A DNA stretch of 7,054 nt. Source: Fidelibacterota bacterium (GTDB lineage: Bacteria; Fidelibacterota; Marinisomatia; Marinisomatales; J089). The stretch covers positions 1-7,054 of the forward strand of contig RFIZ01000036.1 of NCBI GenBank assembly GCA_003695105.1, written 5' to 3'. Within the stretch, counting starts at the first letter, position 1. Every line of letters begins with the position of its first letter. A model generated the notes under the pieces. The model searched no databases and was not told the origin of the DNA. It was given only the letters and a program-made list of their open reading frames with translations. Positions 1-6,481 of the stretch are shown here, one piece after another. Both the position numbers and the translations under genes were made by a program.

Positions 1-1928
1 GTCTGATACCGGCGATTCACCATACCCGGCAGGCCGTCCGAACCCGGAAGGAACGCTTCCGCTTGATCCAGTTCCTGCGGGAGAGTGAAGAACGCTATCG
101 CTCCACGGTGGAATCCCTCCATGATATGATCTTCTATGTGGATGAGAAGGGCATCTTCCGCGATTTCTTTGTCCCCCCTTCCCAGGAGCTCAAACCCTAC
201 CTTCCGCCGGAAGAATTTCTGGGAAAATCCTATCGGAAGGTGTTGCCGCCGCACCTGGTGAAACAGATCACAGCCGCAGTGGATCAGATCCGCCAGGGAA
301 GCCGCACGGTGGAATTCCGCTATTCCCTGGAAGTCGATAAGAAGACGCACTGGTACCGCGCAACCCTCACCGGCCGCTACGACGGAGACCGATTCCGGGG
401 AGTAACCGGTGTGGTCAAGGACATCACCGAACAACTGGCGGTGGAAGAACAGAACCGCATCCTGTCCCAGGGATTTCAACAGAGCCCGGTAATGGTGGTG
501 GTGACGGATCGCAGGTGGCGGGTGGAATATTGCAATCCCCGGTTCACGGAAGTGACCGGCTACAGCCAGGACGAAGCCCTGGGGAAGACCATGCTGGAAC
601 TGCTGGAAGGGGACCCGATGGCTCCGGAGGAAGTGGAAAAAATCGAGGCGGTCATCCGGCATGGACAGACCTGGGAGGGACGCTTTCACAACCGCCGCAA
701 AGACGGATCCATGTACTGGGAACGGGCCATTCTCAGTCCCATTCTGGATGCCAACGACAAGCTGATGCATATTCTCCACCTGAAACAGGATATCACGGAC
801 CAGGTGGAAACCCAGGAGCGACTGGAACGGAACGAGCAGCGCTTCCGGGCGGTAGTGGAACATTCCAACGACGGAATGTACGTTCTGAAAGGACAGCGCT
901 TTCTGTTCGTCAACCGTCGTTTCGAAGAGATGACCGGCTACCGTAGCGCCGATGTCACCCGGAAGGATTTCCGCTATGAAGATATGTTGACGGAAGCAGG
1001 CAAGGAGGTCTTTCGTCAACGCCGGGAAGCCTTCCGGCAGGGGAAAACCGTTTCGGACCGCTTCACCTTTCAAAGCCGCACCAAAGACGGGGACATCAAA
1101 TACTTTGAAGCCAGTATTTCCCGCCTGAACTGGGACGGCGTGGCCGCCACCCTGGGAATGCTCCGGGACGTCACCGACATGGTCGTCATGCAACAGGAAC
1201 TGGAAGAGGCGCTGAAACTGGCGCAACAGGGAGAAGAGATCAAACGCCTGTTTCTGGCGAACATGTCCCATGAAATTCGTACACCCCTCAACGCCATCAT
1301 CGGTTTTACAGATCTGTTGCAGCAAACCCTGCACGACCGCCTGTCAGCGGAAGAACAGACCTTTTTCAACGAGGTGCTCAAGAGCGGCAACCGACTCATC
1401 CATACGGTGCATGAAATTCTGGACATGTCCCAGATTGAAGCCGGCTCCTTCCCGGTACATCCGGAACCCTTCAATCTTACCGAAACCCTGAAGGGCGTCT
1501 TTCTGGCGAACGAAGCGGCGGCTCGTTCCAAGCAATTGGAGTTCACCCTCTCCCTGCCGGAAGAAGACGTCATGGCTACGGCGGATCCCATGTGTGTCCA
1601 GCGGGCGTTGGAAAATCTTATGGATAACGCCATCAAATACACCACCGAAGGGCGGGTGACCGTAACGCTGGGGGCAAAAGGGAACACCCCGGAAATCGTG
1701 ATTGAAGACACGGGGATCGGTATGAGTGAGGAGTATCTGGCCCGGGCCTTCGAACCCTTTTCCCAGGAAAGCGAAGGCTACACCAAAAAATTTCAGGGGG
1801 TGGGTCTGGGCCTCTCTTTGACAAAAAAATATTTGGAATTAAATTCCATTGATCTGGCTATTACCAGTCGGAAAGGAGTAGGCACCATGGTAAAGATTAC
1901 ATTTCCGCCGGAGAAGAAAACGGGATGA
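1..1928 (+). CDS. Multi-PAS sensor histidine kinase, 5' end outside the window
   Basis: Soluble sensor histidine kinase that should autophosphorylate on histidine and pass phosphate to a receiver domain. The frame is open to the left edge: codons from position 3 contain no stop, so the TTG at 63 is not a convincing start. Residue numbers here count from the codon at 63. Three PAS domains lie at about 8-122, 133-245 and 257-372, each ending in the usual D-[IV]-T motif. A short coiled coil follows, then HisKA with the H-box SHEIRTPLN (phospho-acceptor His403, bases 1269-1271). The HATPase domain has the N-box ENLMDNAIKYT (517-527), the G1 box DTGIGM (549-554), an F-box AFEPF and the G2 box GVGLGL (579-584), so it looks catalytically intact. 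No membrane segment is visible. The residues encoded by 3-62 (LIPAIHHTRQAV...) resemble the last helix of a receiver domain, which suggests a REC-PAS3-kinase. PAS ligands cannot be read from sequence. The last 4 bases overlap the next gene. Confidence 0.95.
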   Translation, partial: LIPAIHHTRQAVRTRKERFRLIQFLRESEERYRSTVESLHDMIFYVDEKGIFRDFFVPPSQELKPYLPPEEFLGKSYRKVLPPHLVKQITAAVDQIRQGSRTVEFRYSLEVDKKTHWYRATLTGRYDGDRFRGVTGVVKDITEQLAVEEQNRILSQGFQQSPVMVVVTDRRWRVEYCNPRFTEVTGYSQDEALGKTMLELLEGDPMAPEEVEKIEAVIRHGQTWEGRFHNRRKDGSMYWERAILSPILDANDKLMHILHLKQDITDQVETQERLERNEQRFRAVVEHSNDGMYVLKGQRFLFVNRRFEEMTGYRSADVTRKDFRYEDMLTEAGKEVFRQRREAFRQGKTVSDRFTFQSRTKDGDIKYFEASISRLNWDGVAATLGMLRDVTDMVVMQQELEEALKLAQQGEEIKRLFLANMSHEIRTPLNAIIGFTDLLQQTLHDRLSAEEQTFFNEVLKSGNRLIHTVHEILDMSQIEAGSFPVHPEPFNLTETLKGVFLANEAAARSKQLEFTLSLPEEDVMATADPMCVQRALENLMDNAIKYTTEGRVTVTLGAKGNTPEIVIEDTGIGMSEEYLARAFEPFSQESEGYTKKFQGVGLGLSLTKKYLELNSIDLAITSRKGVGTMVKITFPPEKKTG

Positions 1929-2296
1929 CCGCTGATCACCCGACCATTTTAATCGCCGAAGACGATGCCCAGTCCCTGCTCTATTTTTCCATGGTGCTGC
2001 GGCAGGAATACCGGGTGGAAACGGCCCGGTCCGTGGACCGCGCCCTGTCCCTCATGAAAAAGCAGCCGCCGGACCTGATTCTGCTGGATCTGTCACTGGA
2101 AGGCAAACGTGACGGCCTGGATCTGGTGCGCCTCATGCGGAAACACCGGGAATGGAAGCAGATTCCGGTGATCGCCGCCACCGCCCATGCCCTGAAGCAG
2201 GACCGGGACAATTGCCTGAAAGCGGGGTGCGATGCTTATCTGGCGAAACCCATTCCCATGAAAAAATTGGTGGACACGGTCCACGCCTTCCTGTAA
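1925..2296 (+). CDS. Single-domain response regulator (CheY/DivK-like receiver)
   Basis: A 123-residue protein consisting only of a receiver domain. It has the acidic pocket E12-D13-D14, phospho-acceptor Asp55 in LILLDLSLEG, the switch Thr86 in IAATAHA, and the invariant Lys108 in the LAKPI motif, so all residues needed for phosphotransfer are present. There is no DNA-binding or enzymatic output domain, so it should act through protein-protein contact or as a phosphorelay intermediate. The start is fixed by the ATGA overlap with the kinase stop codon and by a GGAG at 1910-1913, 11 bases upstream. This implies translational coupling and makes the upstream kinase the natural phosphodonor. The ATAHA and LAKPI sequences resemble receivers found in hybrid kinases and DivK-type regulators more than those of DNA-binding OmpR proteins. 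The target is unknown. Confidence 0.95.
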   Translation: MTADHPTILIAEDDAQSLLYFSMVLRQEYRVETARSVDRALSLMKKQPPDLILLDLSLEGKRDGLDLVRLMRKHREWKQIPVIAATAHALKQDRDNCLKAGCDAYLAKPIPMKKLVDTVHAFL

Positions 2297-2303
2297 CCCC
2301 TCG

Positions 2304-4448
2304 TCACCAGGTATATTGTACGGTACAGGCGAAGGAGCGCTCTTCGCCCATGTTTCGCTCCAGTTCCACGTAATAGTACTGGAACAGGTTTTCCACCCGG
2401 AACAGAAGTTGCCACCGTTTCCGGGACCATTCCAGGGAGGAATTCCAGACCCGGATCGGCACCCTCCGGTCCCGTCCCGTGACCGGATCTTCCGCGAACA
2501 GTTTGGTTTTTTCGATGGCGCTGGCGAACCGTCCGTCCACGGTCCAGGTCCAGTCCCCAACCTTCAGCCGCATTTGGGGTACGAAATGATGGCGGTGGCG
2601 GTAGGCCAGGGTGTCGATGACCCGGTCCCGGTCGTCCACTTCCACCGGGTTGAGCCAGGTATAGCTGACATGCGCCTGGAGACGATTTCGGAAAAGGGAC
2701 AGGCCTGCGCTGAGATCGGCCCCGGTGATGCGGGCCCGGGTGACATTTTCAAAATGGATGATCCCGTAGGCGTCGGGCGTGGGTTCGATCAAATTGTTAT
2801 AGCGGTACTGATAGAGGGCCGCGTCCAGAGTGAGGGCGGCGATCCGTCCCCGGTCGGCCAGTTGCCAGCTCAGACCCACTTCGCCGGAGAGACTGGTTTC
2901 GGGTGACAGGTCGGGATTGGGCTCCACCCTGAAGACGCTCAGCTGGGAGGAGGTGTACCGTTCAGCCAGGGTAGGCGCCCGAAAGCCGGTGCTGAGGGAA
3001 CCGCGCACCGCCAGTCCGGGTTGCAACCGCCAGTGCAGGGCGATCTGGGGTGCCAGGGCCCGGCCCCGGAGTTGTCCGTCCACCCAAAACAGTTCCCAGC
3101 GGCTGCCCAATGTGCCGGTAAAACGGGCGCCGCTTTTTTGTTGCCAGAGTCCGTACACGGCTCCGGTCAGTCCCCGGTGATTGCCGAACAGGCGCGCCCG
3201 GATGGCACTGGGCGAAACCGTCCCCCCCACAATCAGGCTGGACCGGGGCGTCACTAACCAGGACACCTGGCTCTCCAGGTAGGCCTTGCGTTCATGGGAA
3301 TAATCGGTGTTGGAGCCTGAATTTCGCCAATCCACCACATAGACGGAGCTGAGGAGCTTGAGACTGGTGCGGGGCGAAAAGACGCGGTTGTAAAACCCGT
3401 TCAAATTGAGCTTGGTCCCCCGTCCCTGGTCATGTTCTGATCCCCGGGGGGCCTCAAAGGGGTCGGCCGGGCTCTTCCACTGGGATTCCACGCCACCGCG
3501 ATCCGCCAGCAGGTTGCCGTAGAGACTGAGAGTGGACCCGGTGGGTTGGTTCCATTTGATTTTACCGGTGAGATTCAGAGCCCGGGACCAGCCCAGTTGG
3601 GTATAGCCGTCATCGGAACGTTGTTGCAGCCGGATCCAGTAGCCGTGGGGTCCCCAGGGCGCCGCCAGGGTCCATTCATTCGTGGTGAACCAGCCCCGGT
3701 GATTCCGCCAGACCCATTGGTCGTATCTTGGCGGCGAATACCAGCCGGTCCGGGTGCGGAAACGATGTTCCGGCCGCGGCGGAGCATTGCGGGTGATGAT
3801 GTTGACCACTCCCCCCATGGCCGAAGAACCGTACAGGGCGGAACCGCCGGATTTGACGATTTCCACCTGGGCGATTTCCGAGGTGGGGATGACGGCCCAG
3901 GTGATGTTTCCCGCCGCGCTCCCCAGAAGCGGCACACCATCCAACAGCAACAAAGAACGGCTGCCCGCTCCCAGGGTGTAGCCGGAGGCCCCCCGAATGT
4001 TCATCTGATCCTTGATGATGTTGACACCGCTTTCATAGGGCAAGATTTCTTCCAGGGACACGGCGCCCTGTTCACGGATTTCCAGGGGAGTCACCACTTC
4101 CACCGACACCGGTGATTCCAGAATGTCCTGGGTTTTGCGGCTGGCCGTGACCACCACCCGGGGGGCTTCCAACACATCCCGCCGGAGACGGACCGTCAGC
4201 GGTGAGTTCACCGGCAAGGGAATCTCTTTCCGTTCATACCCCATCATGGTGATGACCAGCGAACCCGAAGCCGGTACCTCCGGCAGGCGAAACTCCCCTC
4301 TTTGATCCGTGGCCGTACCGGTGAAGGTGTGTGCCACGACGATGTTGGCTCCCACCAGGGCTTCACCGGTGGAATCGTCCAGCACCCGACCGGTGATTCC
4401 CTGGGCCAGAACGCAGACGGGGAACAGGAATAAAACCAGCCGCCTCAT
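2304..4448 (-). CDS. TonB-dependent outer-membrane receptor with CarboxypepD_reg-like N-terminal domain
   Basis: A 714-residue outer-membrane active transporter for a scarce nutrient, powered by TonB-ExbB-ExbD. In order it has: a short signal peptide (MRRLVLFLFPVCVLA, about 1-15); a carboxypeptidase-regulatory-like beta-sandwich (about 17-92, with GRVLDDSTGEALVGANI and a DQRGEFRLPEVP segment); a TonB-box-like segment (RVVVTAS, about 95-102); a plug domain (about 102-222, with NIRGASGY, LLLLDGVPL, VEIVKSGGSALYGSSAMGGVVNIITR); and a beta-barrel to the C-terminus. The protein ends in Tyr-Thr-Trp, an aromatic terminus expected for BAM-dependent insertion. The ATG at 4448 was chosen because it begins a signal peptide, overlaps the lipoprotein stop as ATGA, and has GGAGG 11 bases upstream. 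The same frame stays open up to 4961, but that extension only shadows the lipoprotein gene. The plug resembles those of siderophore/vitamin receptors (FepA/BtuB style); the substrate cannot be assigned. The start fits well; function beyond family is inference. Confidence 0.93.
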   Translation of the reverse strand: MRRLVLFLFPVCVLAQGITGRVLDDSTGEALVGANIVVAHTFTGTATDQRGEFRLPEVPASGSLVITMMGYERKEIPLPVNSPLTVRLRRDVLEAPRVVVTASRKTQDILESPVSVEVVTPLEIREQGAVSLEEILPYESGVNIIKDQMNIRGASGYTLGAGSRSLLLLDGVPLLGSAAGNITWAVIPTSEIAQVEIVKSGGSALYGSSAMGGVVNIITRNAPPRPEHRFRTRTGWYSPPRYDQWVWRNHRGWFTTNEWTLAAPWGPHGYWIRLQQRSDDGYTQLGWSRALNLTGKIKWNQPTGSTLSLYGNLLADRGGVESQWKSPADPFEAPRGSEHDQGRGTKLNLNGFYNRVFSPRTSLKLLSSVYVVDWRNSGSNTDYSHERKAYLESQVSWLVTPRSSLIVGGTVSPSAIRARLFGNHRGLTGAVYGLWQQKSGARFTGTLGSRWELFWVDGQLRGRALAPQIALHWRLQPGLAVRGSLSTGFRAPTLAERYTSSQLSVFRVEPNPDLSPETSLSGEVGLSWQLADRGRIAALTLDAALYQYRYNNLIEPTPDAYGIIHFENVTRARITGADLSAGLSLFRNRLQAHVSYTWLNPVEVDDRDRVIDTLAYRHRHHFVPQMRLKVGDWTWTVDGRFASAIEKTKLFAEDPVTGRDRRVPIRVWNSSLEWSRKRWQLLFRVENLFQYYYVELERNMGEERSFACTVQYTW

Positions 4449-4927
4449 GGGAAGGAAATCCTCCAGGGATTCTCCGGTGGATTGGAAATGGTCTGTTGAT
4501 GAATAACGAGTGACTGGATTCCGCCGGTGGGAAGATGGGGATCGAGGAGCGGGACCAGAGGGAGTTTCGGTGCCGCCAGGATGGAATCCAGATTGGCGAT
4601 CAGGAAGCCGGGATCTACCGTGATGCCCACCGGAACCAGCAGATAAGGGCCGGGGGGAGGCAGTTGGATGAAAAAGGAGGCCTTGGTTTCTCCCTGGAGG
4701 ATGGGATCGGAATAGGCAATCAATTCGTCGGCCAGTTTGTCCATGTCCTGACCGGTGAGGACGGCCAGCACCAGGGCCTGAATCGTGTCGGGCCAGGCCG
4801 AGGCGATGATCACGTCGCCCTCCACGCCGGACACGGGCGTGAGTCCGTCGGAAGAGGTGCAACCGGACAACCCCAGACATCCCCACAGGAACAACCCCCC
4901 CGACACCAGACCCGCAGTCCACTTCAT
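4445..4927 (-). CDS. Small outer-membrane lipoprotein preceding the TonB receptor
   Basis: A 160-residue lipoprotein with no recognised enzymatic domain. The ATG at 4927 gives a lipoprotein signal: a Lys near the start, a hydrophobic stretch, then the lipobox Leu20-Ser21-Gly22-Cys23, with Cys23 as the lipidated residue of the mature protein. Thr at +2 is not the Asp that retains lipoproteins in the inner membrane of enterobacteria, so an outer-membrane location is expected. The mature part starts with a Ser/Asp linker, then a segment with WPDTIQALVLAVL and later FFIQLPPPGPYLLVPVGI, which alternates in a way that suggests a compact beta-rich fold; this is inferred. The frame is open further upstream (ATG at 4945 is possible), but that would only lengthen the signal peptide. 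No clear Shine-Dalgarno sequence precedes either ATG. Its stop overlaps the receptor start as ATGA, and the permease stop is 49 bases upstream. A partner role for the receptor is plausible but untested. Confidence 0.85.
   Translation of the reverse strand: MKWTAGLVSGGLFLWGCLGLSGCTSSDGLTPVSGVEGDVIIASAWPDTIQALVLAVLTGQDMDKLADELIAYSDPILQGETKASFFIQLPPPGPYLLVPVGITVDPGFLIANLDSILAAPKLPLVPLLDPHLPTGGIQSLVIHQQTISNPPENPWRISFP
4460..4464 (-). promoter_or_regulatory. Ribosome-binding site of the TonB receptor
   Basis: GGAGG on the minus strand lies 11 bases before the ATG at 4448, inside the last codons of the lipoprotein gene. The spacing is a little long. Together with the ATGA overlap it supports 4448 as the receptor start and coupling to lipoprotein translation. 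Confidence 0.55.
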
Positions 4928-4976
4928 GGGGAAAATTACTGGCATTTGCCGGCGGAGGCAAGCCGGATTGAAACCA

Positions 4977-6317
4977 TCAGGGCTGACCCCGGCGGAGCTG
5001 CCGCCGCCGGAAATAGACATACACCGGTAAACCGGTTCCGATCAACACCGCTGCCGAAAGAACCCCACCCAGGGGATAGGCCACCAGGGTGCCGTAGATC
5101 AGATACAATTGGGACAGGATGGCCAGCCAGGTCATGCCCTGCCACCAGGGGGAACGATAACTGGGCCGGTAATCCTCCCGCCGGCGCAGGAAAAAGATGG
5201 TTCCGTACACCAGTCCGTTCTGGATCAGATAGGAGAGGGTAAAATAGCCCAGGAGCGTTTCGATGCCGCCCACGAAGACCAGAAGGATAGCCAGTCCGGA
5301 CTGGAGCAGAATGGAATAATCGGGAGTGCGATAGCGGGGGTGGACATGGGCGAAGGGCCGGAAAAAGAGGCCGTCCCGGGCGATGGCGTATTCGATCCGG
5401 GGTTGAACCATGATCAGAGCGTTGATACAGCCCACCATGGAAGTAAAAGCCGCCAGCGCCAGGAAGGCAGCGGCGATGCGGGCAAAGGCCGGGAGATAAA
5501 GAAAGGGATTGGCGAAGGAACCGGCGGCGGCCACCAGTTCCGGATAAGGAACAAAAAGATGCGTGGAGGCGGCGATCAGGGTGTACAAGCCGGTGACGAT
5601 AGCCACCGATAGCAGGAGACTGCGGGGAATGGTTTTCCGGGGAGTTTGCATTTCCCCGGCCATGTAGAGGACATTGGTGAATCCGGCGTAGGACCACACT
5701 GTGCCGGAGACCCCCGCAATCAACAGGGTGGAGAGCCCCTTTCCGGCGCCGGCTTTCACCGGCGCAGAGGAGAGGAAAGGTTCCCAGTGGAAATACACCA
5801 CGCCCAGTACGCACAGCAAGACCAGGGGCGACAGTTTGAGCAGGGTCAGCACCACTTGCAGCCCGCCGCCTTTTCGTACACTCCGGACATGCACGGCGGT
5901 CAGGATCAGAATCAACAGAACGGCAAACAATTGCGTGTACAGACCCTGTTCCAGGGGAGCCCAGAAAACGGAGAGTGCGGACACGGCGCTCAGGGCGAGG
6001 ATGGTAATGGAGGGGGAATCACTGGTCCAGAAGACCGTCCAGACGTAGAGAAACCCCAGGGCGGGGCTGCCGGCTTTTTTCAGATAGAGATACCCGAACC
6101 CTTCTTCGGGATACGCCGTGGCCATTTCGGCCAGAATGAACAACTGGGGCAGCCAGAGGAGACCTCCGATCAACCAGGCGGCCACACTCAGGAGGGGGCT
6201 GCCGGCTTCCCGGGCTACGATGGGCAGATTGATGAACACACCCGACCCGATGACCGAACCCAAAATCAGGGCCAGAACATGGCGGAAGGTTAATTCGCGT
6301 TTTAATGAAATGGACAG
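4977..6317 (-). CDS. APC-superfamily amino-acid permease (LAT/SLC7-like), probable CTG start
   Basis: Inner-membrane amino-acid transporter or exchanger with 12 predicted membrane helices, 446 residues from the proposed start. Family motifs: GSVIGSGVF in TM1 (about 20-28, the unwound substrate-binding stretch); a TM6 region with SYAGF (209-213) followed by GEMQTPRKTIPRS (221-233), the SLC7/APC signature; and EYAIARDGLF (about 309-318) followed by HPRYRTP before TM9. The conserved N-terminus KRELTFRHVLALILG lies upstream of the first conventional start (TTG at 6263), so beginning there would delete half of TM1. The frame is open back to a stop at 6357-6359, yet has no ATG, GTG or TTG in that stretch. 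CTG at 6317 sits 6 bases after AAGGAA (6324-6329) and is the best start; ATT at 6311 is a weaker option. Substrate specificity is unknown. It precedes the lipoprotein and receptor genes on the same strand. Confidence 0.92.
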   Translation of the reverse strand: MSISLKRELTFRHVLALILGSVIGSGVFINLPIVAREAGSPLLSVAAWLIGGLLWLPQLFILAEMATAYPEEGFGYLYLKKAGSPALGFLYVWTVFWTSDSPSITILALSAVSALSVFWAPLEQGLYTQLFAVLLILILTAVHVRSVRKGGGLQVVLTLLKLSPLVLLCVLGVVYFHWEPFLSSAPVKAGAGKGLSTLLIAGVSGTVWSYAGFTNVLYMAGEMQTPRKTIPRSLLLSVAIVTGLYTLIAASTHLFVPYPELVAAAGSFANPFLYLPAFARIAAAFLALAAFTSMVGCINALIMVQPRIEYAIARDGLFFRPFAHVHPRYRTPDYSILLQSGLAILLVFVGGIETLLGYFTLSYLIQNGLVYGTIFFLRRREDYRPSYRSPWWQGMTWLAILSQLYLIYGTLVAYPLGGVLSAAVLIGTGLPVYVYFRRRQLRRGQP

Positions 6318-6323
6318 ACAGGA

Positions 6324-6329
6324 TTCCTT
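6324..6329 (-). promoter_or_regulatory. Ribosome-binding site that decides the permease start
   Basis: AAGGAA on the minus strand, 6 bases before CTG at 6317 and 12 before ATT at 6311. It is too far from TTG at 6263 (60 bases) to serve that codon. It is therefore the main argument for the extended N-terminus. It can pair with UUCCUU at 6461-6456 in the upstream folded element. Confidence 0.5.
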
Positions 6330-6371
6330 GGAAGATCGGATGAAGAAGTTAGTTTGTCATTCGGATACCTT

Positions 6372-6388
6372 GCAGCCAATTCTGCTGC
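6372..6388 (-). other. Short hairpin between the folded element and the permease start
   Basis: GCAGC and GCTGC form a 5-bp stem around a 7-base loop, between the three-way junction and the permease ribosome-binding site. There is no U-run after it, so it is not a typical intrinsic terminator. It may be part of the leader fold or chance. Confidence 0.25.
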
Positions 6389-6398
6389 CGGGTTGGGA

Positions 6399-6481
6399 AA
6401 GGACCCACCCCGATTCCGGGGAGACACCGGTAGCGTACGTCGGCCCTAAAGGCCAAAGGAACCGGGCTGTGTCCGGTCCTT
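6399..6481 (-). promoter_or_regulatory. Candidate structured leader RNA (three-way junction) upstream of the permease
   Basis: Read by eye, the segment closes on itself with a perfect 7-bp stem (6399-6405 with 6475-6481). Inside are two arms. One is a 5-bp GC stem with a 4-base loop (6408-6412 with 6417-6421). The other is a long arm: 6423-6427 with 6469-6473, then 6428-6431 with 6461-6464 after a 4-base bulge, topped by GGCC/GGCC at 6442-6445 and 6451-6454. Joining strands are only 2, 1 and 1 bases. The outer stem includes two bases of the upstream gene's stop codon. The fold is possible on either strand; minus is favoured because this is the permease leader. It does not match the consensus cores I know for TPP, purine, SAM, lysine, glycine, cobalamin, c-di-GMP, guanidine or T-box RNAs. 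Function is unknown. Confidence 0.4.

Noticed and set aside
1070..1711. 213-codon minus-strand frame opposite the histidine kinase
   Set aside because: The plus strand here encodes intact HisKA and ATPase motifs; the antisense frame is Ser/Arg-rich and has no recognisable feature.
1871..1889. Internal AAGGAG followed by ATG at 1887 near the end of the kinase gene
   Set aside because: The ATG is in the kinase frame and would make only a 13-residue C-terminal fragment, so it is most likely chance.
2317..2327. Inverted repeat TGTAC-G-GTACA near the convergent stop codons, as an operator or terminator
   Set aside because: It lies within the receptor coding sequence (VQYTW end), its one-base centre cannot form an RNA hairpin loop, and there is no U-run.
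3546..4115. 189-codon plus-strand frame opposite the receptor gene
   Set aside because: It is antisense to the plug and barrel of a clear TonB receptor, its composition is Gly/Pro/Arg/His-rich, and no domain or initiation site supports it.
4449..4961. Extension of the TonB receptor frame by 171 codons from a TTG at 4961
   Set aside because: It encodes a low-complexity Gly/Pro/Arg/Ser/His-rich sequence typical of an off-frame translation in GC-rich DNA, covers the lipoprotein gene, and would bury the signal peptide that begins at 4448.
5646..6293. 215-codon plus-strand frame opposite the permease
   Set aside because: It mirrors the permease codons (Gly/Gln/Glu-rich reverse complement of hydrophobic codons) and shows no fold or start signal.
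6399..6481. T-box leader, suggested by GGGGUGGGUCC (minus strand) upstream of an amino-acid permease
   Set aside because: The conserved AGGGUGGNACCGCG core is not met, there is no recognisable specifier stem, and no terminator with a U-run follows.
6399..6481. c-di-GMP (GEMM-I) riboswitch, suggested by the three-way layout and CCGGGCUG on the plus strand
   Set aside because: The signature CAAACC and GCAAAGCC segments are missing on both strands.
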